Shown piece after piece: positions 34,006 through 43,132 of a stretch of 64,000 nucleotides of DNA (position 1 is its first letter; each line of letters begins with the position of its first letter). Below the pieces are notes generated by a model. The model worked only from the letters and a program-made list of their open reading frames with translations, was not told where the DNA came from and did not search any database. The translations under genes and the position numbers were made by a program. This DNA comes from an uncultured Eubacteriales bacterium (GTDB taxonomy: Bacteria > Bacillota > Clostridia > Christensenellales > Borkfalkiaceae), in the NCBI GenBank assembly GCA_900540805.1, contig UQHL01000001.1, positions 248,001 through 312,000 of the forward strand. The letters are read 5' to 3'.

Positions 34006-35649
34006 TTATTCCAAGGAAATAATGTAATAATATACGGGCTGGCCGCCGCTGTGGTAATCCACGTCGCAGTCGGGATACTTTTCCGCGATCACGCCGCAAA
34101 GCGCTTCCGCCTCGTCCTCTTTCACGTCCTCGCCGTAATACAGCGTAATGACCTGATGCGAATCCTCCTTCATGTGCGCCAAAAGCTTCATCACCGTCTC
34201 TTCCACCGACGACGACTTTGCCAAAATCTTTTTGTCGTCCAGGCCGATGATGTCGCCCTGCTTGATGGAGAACCCGTTCATGCTGGTGTTGCGCACCGCA
34301 TAGGTGACCTGCCCCGCCTTCACGTTGTCCATCGCGTGGATCATGTTGGTCTTGTTTTCCTCGGCGCTGGACTCGGGATTGAACTCGAGCGCGGCCGCGA
34401 ACCCCTGCGGAACGTTTTTCGTCGGAATGACGTGGATCGTGCGGTTTTCCGTCAACGCCTTTGCCTGCTCCGCCGCCAGAATGATATTTTTATTGTTGGG
34501 GAACACAAATACGTGCTCCGCGTTGATTTTCTGCGCCGCCGTCGCGATGTCGCTCGCCGAAGGGTTCATGGTTTGTCCGCCCTCTATGACGCGATCGACA
34601 AACAGATCCTTGAATATCTCCGCCAGCCCCTGCCCCGCGCAGATGGCCAGCATGCCCATCTCCTTCTTTTCCGCTTCGCGCTTGGCTTTCAGCTGACGGT
34701 TCTGCTCCAGCATGTTTTCTATCTTCGGACGGTCGAGCTCGCCCAGCTCCAGCGCGTAAGTGAGCGCCACGCCGGGCGTATTGGTATGCACGTGCACCTT
34801 CACCATTTCGAGGTCGCCGATGCAGATGACGCTGTCGCCCAGATTCATCAGCCGCTCGCGCAGTCTGTCGATATCCGCCAGCGTCGTGCTCTTTTTTAGG
34901 TTGATGATAAAAAATTCGGTACAGTAGGCAAACTGTATTTCACCCAGATCGAGGTTTATAATATCCGAGTTATCCCCGAAATCCTCCTGCGGCTGCGTTT
35001 CGGCCTGCGTCTGTATCTCGCCGGCGATCTCCTCGCCCGTCAGCGCCGCCAGAAAGCCCCGGAAAATGGTCATCAGCCCGACGCCGCCGCTGTCCACCAC
35101 GCCCGCTTTTTTCAAAACGGGAAGCAGTTCGGGGGTCAGGGCCAGCGCCTTGTCACCCTCCGCGATGACGTCCGCGAAAAACTCCTCAAAATTTTTCTTT
35201 CTCGAAGCGGCCTTGCCCGAATGTTCGCTCATCATGCGCACAACCGTCAGAATCGTGCCTTCCTTGGGGACGGATACGGCCCCGTAAGCGACCTTTGTGC
35301 CCGCCTCCATGGCCTTTGCAAAGGTGCGGGTGTCGAATTCCTTGCCGCATTCGCGCAATACCGAACAGATCCCCCTCAAAATCTGGGACAGAATAACGCC
35401 CGAGTTGCCCCGCGCGCCCTTGAGCGCGCCCTTGGAGACGCTGTCGCATACCTCCATAAAGGCATTGGAAGGACAGGCGGAAAGCTCCTTTACCGCCGAC
35501 TGCATGGTGAGAGACATGTTCGTGCCCGTATCTCCGTCGGGAACGGGAAACACGTTGAGCGCGTCCACCTTGCTTCTGTTATTTTCGAGAAGCCGAGCAC
35601 CGCACAGGATCATCTTGCGGAATTCGGTGCTGTTTATCGTTTTTTGCAT
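34006..35649 (-). CDS. fakA: Fatty acid kinase FakA (DAK2-domain protein, YloV)
   Basis: 547 residues. The N-terminal DAK2 kinase domain (about 10-200) has DALNVFPVPDGDTGTNMSLTMQ and GARGNSGVILSQILRG, whose aspartates bind Mg-ATP. A middle domain and a C-terminal DegV-like domain (GDIIGLDDKKILA, ITLYYGEDVKEDEAEAL) follow. It phosphorylates fatty acids held by FakB/DegV proteins; one is encoded at 25456. The ATG at 35649 has AAAGGAG eight bases upstream. Confidence 0.92.
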   Translation of the reverse strand: MQKTINSTEFRKMILCGARLLENNRSKVDALNVFPVPDGDTGTNMSLTMQSAVKELSACPSNAFMEVCDSVSKGALKGARGNSGVILSQILRGICSVLRECGKEFDTRTFAKAMEAGTKVAYGAVSVPKEGTILTVVRMMSEHSGKAASRKKNFEEFFADVIAEGDKALALTPELLPVLKKAGVVDSGGVGLMTIFRGFLAALTGEEIAGEIQTQAETQPQEDFGDNSDIINLDLGEIQFAYCTEFFIINLKKSTTLADIDRLRERLMNLGDSVICIGDLEMVKVHVHTNTPGVALTYALELGELDRPKIENMLEQNRQLKAKREAEKKEMGMLAICAGQGLAEIFKDLFVDRVIEGGQTMNPSASDIATAAQKINAEHVFVFPNNKNIILAAEQAKALTENRTIHVIPTKNVPQGFAAALEFNPESSAEENKTNMIHAMDNVKAGQVTYAVRNTSMNGFSIKQGDIIGLDDKKILAKSSSVEETVMKLLAHMKEDSHQVITLYYGEDVKEDEAEALCGVIAEKYPDCDVDYHSGGQPVYYYIISLE

Positions 35650-35817
35650 TATACATGCTCCTTTGGTCTTGATAAAAAATAAAGGGGTATTCTGCAGCCG
35701 CCTGCGATAGAGTGAAGGATAAAAACGCGGCTTAAAAAACGGTCGTAATTTTAAGTAAAAACCCATGGAAAAAATCACATGGGAAAAATGCGCAGCCGAA
35801 AACGGCCCGCATCGCTT

Positions 35818-36168
35818 TTACAGTTTTACCCCGATGACGTTTACGTTTACCGTGTCCACGATCATCCCCGTGAACTTTTCCACCTTGTATTTGATCGCTT
35901 CCTTCAAGGATTCGGCGACGGCGTTCAACGAAACGCCGTACTTCATCATCACATAAACGTCGATATAAATTCTGTTCCCGGAGGTCGTCACTTTTGTGCC
36001 CCGTCCGCCGATATCTTTTTTCAGAAGCTCGGACAGGCTGTCGGTAAAACGGCGCGAAACCATCTCCACAATGCCGTAGCATTCCATGGCGGTATGCGAG
36101 GCAATTTTGGCGATGGCGAGATCCGATATGGAAATTTTACCGTAAGCGTTGCTTGTATTGACAGACAT
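35818..36168 (-). CDS. Asp23/Gls24 family protein (YloU)
   Basis: 116 residues with the Asp23 domain (GKISISDLAIAKIASHTAMECYGIVEM; IYIDVYVMMKYGVSLNAVAESLKEAIKYKVEKFTGM). Family members are envelope-stress or membrane-associated scaffold proteins, here in the conserved order rpmB divergent from yloU-fakA-recG. The start at 36168 has GGAG seven bases upstream. Confidence 0.9.
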   Translation of the reverse strand: MSVNTSNAYGKISISDLAIAKIASHTAMECYGIVEMVSRRFTDSLSELLKKDIGGRGTKVTTSGNRIYIDVYVMMKYGVSLNAVAESLKEAIKYKVEKFTGMIVDTVNVNVIGVKL

Positions 36169-36191
36169 AATCATTCTCCAAGTTCTTTCCT

Positions 36192-36220
36192 ATTGTACAT
36201 CATTTCCGCGCGTTTGGCAA
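36192..36220 (-). promoter_or_regulatory. Promoter of yloU-fakA-recG
   Basis: TTGCCA (36215-36220), 17 bases, TACAAT (36192-36197) on the minus strand, about 24 bases before the yloU start. Confidence 0.75.
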
Positions 36221-36281
36221 GCAAAAATTTTCCTTTTGTAAATATTTTTTTATTTTTTTGTTTTTCGGGGTGCGTTTTTAA

Positions 36282-36310
36282 TTGCTTTTTCGGCGCGATC
36301 ATGCTATATT
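36282..36310 (+). promoter_or_regulatory. rpmB promoter
   Basis: TTGCTT (36282-36287), 17 bases with a TGC extended -10, TATATT (36305-36310). It is divergent from the yloU promoter. Confidence 0.7.
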
Positions 36311-36386
36311 ATTAATACTTGCTTTGCGCCCTACGGGCGGGAAGGCAAATTCATACGGTAATTTTATCCCGATCGGAGGTGTCAAT

Positions 36387-36569
36387 ATGTCAAGAGTATG
36401 CAGTATCTGCGGTAAGGGTCAGGCAAGCGGCAACAACGTCAGCCACTCCAATCGTAAGACGAGAAGAACGTTTAAGGTCAACGTCCAGAAGGTCTCCTAT
36501 GTTCAGGACGGCAAGGAACAAAACGGCTACGTCTGCGCAAGATGCTTGAAGAAAGCGGAACGTGCCTAA
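36387..36569 (+). CDS. rpmB: 50S ribosomal protein L28 (zinc-binding form)
   Basis: 60 residues. MSRVCSICGKGQASGNNVSHSNRKTRRTF is the family N-terminus. CSIC and CARC form the four-cysteine zinc site of the C+ type. GGAGG lies seven bases before the ATG at 36387. Terminator downstream. Confidence 0.97.
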   Translation: MSRVCSICGKGQASGNNVSHSNRKTRRTFKVNVQKVSYVQDGKEQNGYVCARCLKKAERA

Positions 36570-36584
36570 ATCACGGAAATTGAG

Positions 36585-36614
36585 GCTGCCTTTTTATAAG
36601 GCAGCCTTTTTTTC
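36585..36614 (+). terminator. rpmB terminator
   Basis: GGCTGCC and GGCAGCC (stem extended by A-T pairs, loop TTTATA) are followed by a run of seven T. Confidence 0.88.
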
Positions 36615-36631
36615 GTCCCTTGGCTTCTATG

Positions 36632-37489
36632 CTATGCGAGCGGCGGCGGAAATATTCTCAATACGTTTGTAAGTGCAAGCTTTTCGAGCAGGCGGGGGGA
36701 AAGCCCCGCCCTTTCCATGTCCTCGAAAAAGCGCGGCATCTCGTCCGCGCCCGCATACAGCGGGTCCTCGCTTCCGTCGAAATCCGTCCCGATCGCAACG
36801 ACGTCCTCTCCGCCGACCGCGACGATGTGTTTTACGTGCGCCGCAAGCCCCGCCGCGCCCGCAAATCGACGCACGAAATTGACGCCTACGACGCCGCCGA
36901 GCCGCGCCAGGGTCTTTATCTGGGCGTCGGTTAAATTGCGCCTGTGGGGGCAAATGCCGCGCGCGAGCGAGTGGCTGGCGACGAGCGGCACGCCGAAGCT
37001 TTTCGCCATGTCCGCCAGCTCGAAAAATCCGTCGTCGGAAAGGTGGGACACGTCGGCGTAAATCCCGCGGGAAAACAGCTCCTCCGCCACGCGGCGGCCG
37101 AAGGGCTTCAGCCCGCCCCGCATGCCGCAGGGAAAGCCGAGACAGTTTTCGTCGTTCCAGGTAAACCCGAACATCTTTACGCCCGCGGCAAGCAGCGTCT
37201 CCAGCCGCGAGAGGTCATTTTCCAGCAGTCCCCCGTCCTCTATCGTCAAAACGCCGCGTATCCCCGCGCTTTTCAGTTCCCCCTCCGCCGCGCGAAAGGC
37301 GGAAAGAAAGGGCAGAGCGCGCCCCCACGGGTCCGACGAGGCGGAGCGGGAAAACAGGGCAAAACATTGTAAAACGCAATCTCCCCCGATGAGCTTTTCG
37401 AGGGAGATCTGCGCGTTTTTCATATGTAGAAATTGTTCCGCGCCCCGTGCCGCCGTGAGCGTGTCCGAGTGCAGATCTCCGTAACGCAA
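36632..37489 (-). CDS. Membrane dipeptidase family protein (peptidase M19)
   Basis: 285 residues, zinc-dependent dipeptidase fold. Metal ligands are seen in GDLHSDT (H-x-D), a central glutamate in VLTIEDGG, and histidines in YADVSHLSDDGF and PLVASHSLARGICPHRRNLTD. GTDFDGSEDP lies near the C-terminus. It is somewhat shorter than the usual 300-330. It cleaves dipeptides, possibly of D-amino acids; substrate unknown. It stands downstream of thiN on the same strand. Confidence 0.9.
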   Translation of the reverse strand: MRYGDLHSDTLTAARGAEQFLHMKNAQISLEKLIGGDCVLQCFALFSRSASSDPWGRALPFLSAFRAAEGELKSAGIRGVLTIEDGGLLENDLSRLETLLAAGVKMFGFTWNDENCLGFPCGMRGGLKPFGRRVAEELFSRGIYADVSHLSDDGFFELADMAKSFGVPLVASHSLARGICPHRRNLTDAQIKTLARLGGVVGVNFVRRFAGAAGLAAHVKHIVAVGGEDVVAIGTDFDGSEDPLYAGADEMPRFFEDMERAGLSPRLLEKLALTNVLRIFPPPLA

Positions 37490-37529
37490 AGAATTCTTCT
37501 CCCCCCCGCGTTACGCTTTGGAGCGGCCC

Positions 37530-38213
37530 TTAAACAGGCGCAGAATCAGCCGAATCACCTTCGGCGGCTTCAAACAAATGATTTTTGACATCCTTCTCCT
37601 TGTTGATCGCGACGAGGAGAACTCCCCTGTCGCAATCGATTTCGGCGTTTTCGTTCACGCCCACGTTGGAGATGCCGCGGCAGCTGCCGTAACAGAGCGT
37701 CAGATCGTCCGTGGGATAGAACAGCCCTCTGTTATTTATTATATGCGCGGCGCCGCCGAAGGGTAACAGGGAGACCGTTTTGCCGAGGATGTTTTTCAAC
37801 GAAAATTTGCCCGTATGCACGGACAGGAGCGCGGAATCCGTAATCATTTCGCAGGGCATTCCCGCGCGGCAGGCACGGTAAAGCAGGTGCAGATTGCCGA
37901 GAAAATGATCCTCGCGCCCTCCCCCGCCGCCGTAAAGCTCGATGCGGGTTATCCCCTTTTCCTCGGCGAGAGCGAGCATTTTTTCCAGCGCGATTTCCCC
38001 GTCCGTCTCGTTTTTTTCGGAGGGGAAAATTTCCGCGGGGCGGGGGAAAGGAATTTCCGCCGCGGAGTCGAAATCGCCCAGATTTTCGTCGATACGCACC
38101 CTGCCCTTTGCCCAGTTATAGGCCCCGTCCGCGCAAAAGACCAGCGCGTTTGTATCGTCTATTTCCCCTTTGTACGGCTCGCCGTTTAACAGAATAACGC
38201 CCTTCATCTTCAC
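37530..38213 (-). CDS. thiN: Thiamine pyrophosphokinase
   Basis: 227 residues. It makes thiamine diphosphate from thiamine and ATP. It has FCADGAYNWAKG, GDFDSAAEIPFP, KNETDGEIALEKMLALAEEKG and YGGGGGREDHFLGNLHLLY, the TPK catalytic-domain signatures, with a C-terminal thiamine-binding part around SLLPFGGAAHI. It overlaps rpe by four bases, an arrangement common in Clostridia (rsgA-rpe-thiN), though rsgA is not present here. Confidence 0.93.
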   Translation of the reverse strand: MKMKGVILLNGEPYKGEIDDTNALVFCADGAYNWAKGRVRIDENLGDFDSAAEIPFPRPAEIFPSEKNETDGEIALEKMLALAEEKGITRIELYGGGGGREDHFLGNLHLLYRACRAGMPCEMITDSALLSVHTGKFSLKNILGKTVSLLPFGGAAHIINNRGLFYPTDDLTLCYGSCRGISNVGVNENAEIDCDRGVLLVAINKEKDVKNHLFEAAEGDSADSAPV

Positions 38214-38866
38214 GCGCCGCGCAGGGCCTCGATCGCCGCGCGGCGGTCTGCGGCTTTGAATACGGAGCTTCCCGCCACGATGACGTTCGCCCCCGCCGCC
38301 TTTACCGAACCGACGTTTTCGGGCGTGATGCCGCCGTCGATTTCAATGTCCAGGGCCTGCCCGCTTCTCTCGGCAAGCGAGCGGAGCGCGCGCACCTTTT
38401 CCAATACCTCGCCCATAAATTTCTGGCCGCCGAAGCCGGGAAAAACGCTCATGACGAGCGCCATATCGCACAGCGGAATCACGCTTTCCACCGCCGACAC
38501 GGGCGTATCGGGATTAATCACCGCGCCGCACTTTGCGCCCGCGCGTTTGATGAGCAGAAGCGTTTCCTTCAAATTGTCTTTACAGGCCTCCGCGTGCACG
38601 GTGACGATATCCGCGCCCGCCTTTACGAAACGTTCGACGTATTTTTCGGGCTGCACGATCATCAGGTGACAATCGAGCGGCAACGAGGTGCGTTTGCGGA
38701 TGTCCTCCACCATTTTTATGCCGAAGGTGATGTTGTTGACAAAAACGCCGTCCATGACGTCGCAGTGCACGAGATCCGCGCCGCTCTCCTCCAAATTTTT
38801 CACTTCCTCGCCCATTTTCGAAAAGTCCGCCGACAGAATGGACGGAGCGATTTTGATTTTCCTCAT
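38210..38866 (-). CDS. rpe: Ribulose-phosphate 3-epimerase
   Basis: 218-residue TIM barrel that interconverts ribulose-5-P and xylulose-5-P. Motifs: APSILSADFSKMGEEV, VHCDVMDGVFVNNITFG, DCHLMIVQPEKYV, and FPGFGGQKFM, then DIEIDGGI and VAGSSVF. The metal-binding His/Asp residues are present. Coupled to thiN. Confidence 0.97.
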   Translation of the reverse strand: MRKIKIAPSILSADFSKMGEEVKNLEESGADLVHCDVMDGVFVNNITFGIKMVEDIRKRTSLPLDCHLMIVQPEKYVERFVKAGADIVTVHAEACKDNLKETLLLIKRAGAKCGAVINPDTPVSAVESVIPLCDMALVMSVFPGFGGQKFMGEVLEKVRALRSLAERSGQALDIEIDGGITPENVGSVKAAGANVIVAGSSVFKAADRRAAIEALRGA

Positions 38867-38869
38867 AGG

Positions 38870-39409
38870 TTACTCCTTAAAGCTTTTATTTTTAAGCAGG
38901 ACGTAGCACTCCTCGTCCATGAGCGCGCCGTCGAAACGAAGCTCGCTCTGCGCCAGCCGCCCCTCATAGGCAAAGCCGCACTTTTCCAGCACCCGTTTGG
39001 AGCGCAGATTGTGCGGATAGCAATAGGCCGAAACCAAATCGAGCGCCATGGGCCCGAACGCAAACCGTAAAACGGCCTGCGCCGCTTCCGTCATCAGTCC
39101 CTTTCCCCAATAGCTTTCCGATATGGCGTACCCGAGCATTCCCGCCTTCGGGTTTAACCGTTTGGGGTCGTCTATGACGCCGATGGTGCCGATCAGCTTC
39201 CCGTCTATTTTATGGACGATTCCGAAAATCCCCTTTTTGCCGCAAAAGACCTTTTCCAGCGCGTCCTCGCTTTCCTCCAGGCTTTCGTGCGGCTTCCAGC
39301 CCGCGTTTATGCCTACGTTGGCCTCGCGGCTGTAGGCGAACACCGCTTCCGCGTCCGAGGGGGACAACGGCCGAAGCAAAAGCCTTTCCGTCTCTATTTT
39401 ACCGTTCAT
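38870..39409 (-). CDS. GNAT N-acetyltransferase (RimJ/RimL type)
   Basis: 179 residues. IETERLLLRPLSPSDAEAVFAYS and the acetyl-CoA loop YWGKGLMTEAAQAVLRFAF, then PHNLRSKRVLEKCGF, are RimJ/RimL/Acetyltransf_3 features. Possible ribosomal-protein or small-molecule acetyltransferase; substrate unknown. The start overlaps the end of rlmN by eleven bases. Confidence 0.88.
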   Translation of the reverse strand: MNGKIETERLLLRPLSPSDAEAVFAYSREANVGINAGWKPHESLEESEDALEKVFCGKKGIFGIVHKIDGKLIGTIGVIDDPKRLNPKAGMLGYAISESYWGKGLMTEAAQAVLRFAFGPMALDLVSAYCYPHNLRSKRVLEKCGFAYEGRLAQSELRFDGALMDEECYVLLKNKSFKE

Positions 39410-40460
39410 TCTTATCCTCTCTTTCCAGCCAGCTCGCCCGAAGCTGACCGCACGCGCCGCCGATGTCCGAACCGATCTGCCGCCGCAGCGTCGCGCTCAG
39501 ACCGCCCTTTTCCAGCAGCCCCAAAAAGCGGTAGGCTTCCTTATCGCCCGTGGCGCGCAGCTCCCGCTCCTTCACTTCGTTGAGGCGGATGAGATTGACG
39601 TGGCAGGGCTTTCCCTTGAGGAGGGACACCAGCGCGCGGGCATGCTCCTCGTCGCAGTTCTCCCCTTCGATGAGGGTATATTCGAAATAGTATCTTCTGC
39701 CCGTCCGCTCGAAATAATAGGCGCAGGCCTTCAGAATTTCCGCGATCGGATACGCTTTTGCGACGGGCATTACGCGCTTTCTCTCCCCGTCGTCGGTGGC
39801 GTGCAGGGAAACCGTCAGATTGACGGGGATTCCCTCGTTTGCCAAAGCGTACATTTTCGGCACCAGCCCGCAGGTAGATAGGGAAATATTCCGCGCGCTG
39901 ACGTTCAGGCCCTCTTCGGCCGTGACGTTGCGCAAAAATTTTACCGTCTCGTCGTAATTGTCCAGCGGCTCGCCGCTGCCCATCAGCACCACGTTGGTCA
40001 CGGCCCGTTTTCCCGCCCCTGCGTCTTCTTTATGCAGGGCGTTGATCGCAAGGATCTGCGAGAGTATCTCTCCCGCCGTGAGGTTGCGAACGAGCCCGCC
40101 CAGCGTCGAAGCACAGAATTTACAGCCCATGCGGCAGCCCACCTGCGTCGAAACGCATTGGGTATAACCGTATTTGTATTTCATCAGCACGCCTTCGACG
40201 AGATTGCCGTCCGCCAAACGGAAAAGATATTTTTCCGTGCCGTCCGAAGAAACAAAGGTGTTTTGTACGGCGACGCATTCGTCCTCGTATTCGCTTAAAA
40301 GTTTTTCCTTAAAGGACTTGGGAAGCGAAGTGATCCCGGAGATCTTTTTGCCCTGCGTCAGCCCCTCGTAAAGCTGCTTGACGCGGAATTTCTTTTCGCC
40401 CATACTCTCCGCCAAGGCCTGAACCTCCGCATAGGACAGATCCTGTAAAATCTTTTTCAT
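39399..40460 (-). CDS. rlmN: 23S rRNA (adenine2503-C2) / tRNA methyltransferase RlmN
   Basis: 353-residue radical-SAM enzyme. The cluster motif is CRMGCKFCAS. GEPLDNYD and the ISLSTCGLVP region are typical. SDIGGACGQLR near the C-terminus supplies the second catalytic cysteine. It methylates A2503 of 23S rRNA and A37 of some tRNAs. One base from rsmB. Confidence 0.97.
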   Translation of the reverse strand: MKKILQDLSYAEVQALAESMGEKKFRVKQLYEGLTQGKKISGITSLPKSFKEKLLSEYEDECVAVQNTFVSSDGTEKYLFRLADGNLVEGVLMKYKYGYTQCVSTQVGCRMGCKFCASTLGGLVRNLTAGEILSQILAINALHKEDAGAGKRAVTNVVLMGSGEPLDNYDETVKFLRNVTAEEGLNVSARNISLSTCGLVPKMYALANEGIPVNLTVSLHATDDGERKRVMPVAKAYPIAEILKACAYYFERTGRRYYFEYTLIEGENCDEEHARALVSLLKGKPCHVNLIRLNEVKERELRATGDKEAYRFLGLLEKGGLSATLRRQIGSDIGGACGQLRASWLEREDKNER

Positions 40461-40461
40461 A

Positions 40462-41709
40462 TTATCCGTTTCCGTCCTGTTTTTTCTTCAGCTTCGCCAC
40501 GTAAAACCCCGCGCCGAACGCCGCGTCGGGCAAAAACTGCAAGCCGAACTTTTTCCGCTCGTTCGAGAGCGGGCTTTTTATCTCCGCCGCCGAAAAATCG
40601 GGATTTTCCGCCAAAAATTCCCCCACGATACCGTCGTTTTCCCGCTCGAACAGCGAACAGGTGGAGTAATATACCGTCCCGCCCTCTTTGACGTACTTCG
40701 AGCAGGCGGAAAGGATTTTCGCCTGCGTCTCCTTCAGCGAACGAAAGTCCTCCTCTTTGCGGAAGAGCTTGATATCGGGGTTTTCGCTGACCGTGCCGAA
40801 GCCCGAGCAGGGCACGTCGCAGAGCACCGTGTCGAATTTCCCCGCGTATTCGGGATGGAACGCCGAGCTGTCCTTCTGCTCCTCGAATACGTTTTTCACG
40901 CCCATTCTTTCCTTGTACTGTCTAATCAGCTCCACGCGATGCGCGTGCAGCTCGAAAGAAGTGACGCGGCCGCACTTTTTTGACAAAAGCACGGATTTTC
41001 CGCCGGGCGCGGCGCAGGCGTCGAGCAGGTCTCCGCAAGGCTCCACAACGTCGCAGATCGCGGCGCTGCCCACCGACTGAAAGGTGTAGTCCCCCTCGAA
41101 AAAGCTCTCGTCCCGCGCGAAATTTTCAAAGAGAAACATATGCGGGAAGGGAGCATTTATATGTTTTTTCGAAAGATATTTTTCCTCGTTTCTCTCGAAA
41201 CGCACGCAGACGCCGCCGCTCTTTGCCGCGGCGATCGCTTCCGCGCGCGCCCCGTATTCCGCCTTCAGCATTTTCCAGGCGTACGGGGGATAGGAGAGGC
41301 GGATACACAGTCCCTCGTCTCCCGCGGGGATCGCCGCCTCCGTTTCCTCGCGCGAAAAGCGGCGCAAAAAAGCGTTGACAAAGCCCGCGACGCCCTGCTT
41401 GCCCAGCTTTTTGCAAAGCTCGACGGCGGAATCCGTCACCATATACCTCGGCTTGTCCATAAACAAAAGCATATAGAGGGAAATTTTCAAAATCGTGCGC
41501 ACGGCCAGCTTGGGCGCCTTGGGCGCGTAGCGTCTGATACAGAAATTCAGATATCCGTCGTTTTCCAAAACGCCGTAAACGATCTTTACCGTCCGGGCGC
41601 GGTTGAGCTCCTCGATGTAGGTATCGGCGAGCGCCTGCTTCAAATGCGCCCCGTCCGAATAAATTTTCGCAAGGATTTGAAAGGGGTCGTAAACGGGATT
41701 TGTCAGCAT
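40462..41709 (-). CDS. rsmB: 16S rRNA (cytosine967-C5)-methyltransferase RsmB
   Basis: 415 residues. The N-terminal NusB-like RNA-binding domain (about 1-140: VKIVYGVLENDGYLNF..., GKQGVAGFVNAFLRRF) precedes a SAM methyltransferase domain with LLDACAAPGGKSVLLSKK, CDVPCSGFGTVSENPDIK (PC catalytic motif) and YSTCSLFERENDG (second Cys). It overlaps the end of fmt by seven bases. Confidence 0.95.
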   Translation of the reverse strand: MLTNPVYDPFQILAKIYSDGAHLKQALADTYIEELNRARTVKIVYGVLENDGYLNFCIRRYAPKAPKLAVRTILKISLYMLLFMDKPRYMVTDSAVELCKKLGKQGVAGFVNAFLRRFSREETEAAIPAGDEGLCIRLSYPPYAWKMLKAEYGARAEAIAAAKSGGVCVRFERNEEKYLSKKHINAPFPHMFLFENFARDESFFEGDYTFQSVGSAAICDVVEPCGDLLDACAAPGGKSVLLSKKCGRVTSFELHAHRVELIRQYKERMGVKNVFEEQKDSSAFHPEYAGKFDTVLCDVPCSGFGTVSENPDIKLFRKEEDFRSLKETQAKILSACSKYVKEGGTVYYSTCSLFERENDGIVGEFLAENPDFSAAEIKSPLSNERKKFGLQFLPDAAFGAGFYVAKLKKKQDGNG

Positions 41710-42641
41710 GAAAATACCTGTCCCTTTTCCGCCTTCCGCCCGTTGAGGAAATCGGCGCCCCGCATGCGCTTGCCGCCCGCCGCCTGCACCTCCGTCAACT
41801 TTACCGCTCCGCCCTTACAGGCCACCAAAAAGCCCTGTTTCGGGCCGTCGGAGAGAATTTCCCCCTCCCTTGCGTTCTCCGTTCCCTCGGGGCGGGAAGC
41901 GGCTTCCGCGCGATAGACGTTTAAGCGCAGCTCGCCCAAAAAGGAAAACGCCGCGGGTTCGGGATTCATGCCGCGCACCAGATTGACAATTTCATCCGCA
42001 GACCTCGAAAAATCTATTTTCGCCTGTTCCTTGGTGATTTTTCTCACGACAGACGCCCGCGCCTCGTCCTGCTTTTCCGGCGTGTAATTTCCGCTTTCGA
42101 TCAGCGGCAGCGCCTTTACGACCGCTTCCGCGCCGAGCAGGGAGAGCCGCTCCGACAGCTCGCCGTACGTCTCCGCCGCCCCGATCTCCGTTTTCAGAGC
42201 GAGAAGCATATCCCCCGTATCCAGCCCGAGCGCCGTCTTCATGACGGTGACGCCCGTCTCCGTCTCCCCCGCCAGCACGCAGCTTTGAATGGGCGACGCG
42301 CCGCGGTATTTCGGCAGCAGACTGGCGTGGATATTCCATACGCCCAAAGGAAAGAGATCGAGCACGGCCTGCGTGAGTATCTGGCCGTACGCGCAGGTGA
42401 TCATGACGTCTCCGCCCAGCGCCCGCAACGCCGAAATATCCTCGCGCAGCTTTTCGGGCTGAAGGACGGGAATACCCCGTTCCGCCGCGAAGCGTTTGAC
42501 GGGCGGAGGCGTCAATACGCCCTTCCGACCCTGCGGCTTATCCGGCTGGACGACGGCGCCGACCACCTCGTAGCCGCGCTCTATGATTTTTTCAAGGGGC
42601 TTTACCGCAAACAGAGGAGTGCCCGCAAATACGATCTTCAT
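41703..42641 (-). CDS. fmt: Methionyl-tRNA formyltransferase
   Basis: About 312 residues. Formylates initiator Met-tRNA. MKIVFAGTPLFAVKPLEKII, the catalytic block GVWNIHASLLPKYRGASPIQ (N-x-H) and TGVTVMKTALGLDTGDML are standard; the C-terminal OB part is shorter than in E. coli. The ATG at 42641 is chosen by homology; an upstream in-frame GTG at 42662 overlaps the def stop. Confidence 0.96.
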   Translation of the reverse strand: MKIVFAGTPLFAVKPLEKIIERGYEVVGAVVQPDKPQGRKGVLTPPPVKRFAAERGIPVLQPEKLREDISALRALGGDVMITCAYGQILTQAVLDLFPLGVWNIHASLLPKYRGASPIQSCVLAGETETGVTVMKTALGLDTGDMLLALKTEIGAAETYGELSERLSLLGAEAVVKALPLIESGNYTPEKQDEARASVVRKITKEQAKIDFSRSADEIVNLVRGMNPEPAAFSFLGELRLNVYRAEAASRPEGTENAREGEILSDGPKQGFLVACKGGAVKLTEVQAAGGKRMRGADFLNGRKAEKGQVFSC

Positions 42642-42658
42642 GATTTTTTCCCGTTTTT

Positions 42659-43114
42659 TCACTCGGCCGCTTCCACGCGGAGCGCCTTGTCGATATAGAG
42701 TACCCCGTCCAGATGGTCAAGCTCGTGACAGATGGCGCGGGCGAAAAAGCCCTTTGCCACCAGCGTGTGCGCTTCGCCGCGCCTGTCCTGGTAGGCGAGC
42801 TTCACCTTCATGGGACGGGAGACCACGCCGCGCTTGCCGCGCACGGAAAGACAGCCCTCCCAGCCGCACTGCTCCCCTTTTTGCGCGACGATTTTGGGAT
42901 TGATAAACTCGAAAAAGCCCTCCTCGACGTCCACCAGCACGGCGCGGCGCAAAACCCCTACCTGCGGCGCGGCCAGCCCCGCGCCCTCCTCCTTGCGAAG
43001 GGTCTCTTTCATATCGTCCAGCAAAAGCCCCAGCGCTTCGTCAAATTTTTCGACGGGGAAGCTCTTTTTTCTCAACGTCTCGTCACCCACTTGTACCACG
43101 TTTCTGATTGCCAT
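42659..43114 (-). CDS. def: Peptide deformylase
   Basis: 151-residue metalloenzyme removing N-formyl groups. Motifs: GAGLAAPQVGV, EGCLSV and the metal site HELDHLDG. Type 1 by length. Directly before fmt, its functional partner. Confidence 0.97.
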   Translation of the reverse strand: MAIRNVVQVGDETLRKKSFPVEKFDEALGLLLDDMKETLRKEEGAGLAAPQVGVLRRAVLVDVEEGFFEFINPKIVAQKGEQCGWEGCLSVRGKRGVVSRPMKVKLAYQDRRGEAHTLVAKGFFARAICHELDHLDGVLYIDKALRVEAAE

Positions 43115-43132
43115 ATCCTTTTACTCCGTTTT

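Noticed and set aside
33922..34899. A 325-codon plus-strand frame rich in Arg and His
   Set aside because: Antisense to fakA; composition is typical of a mirrored GC-rich gene.
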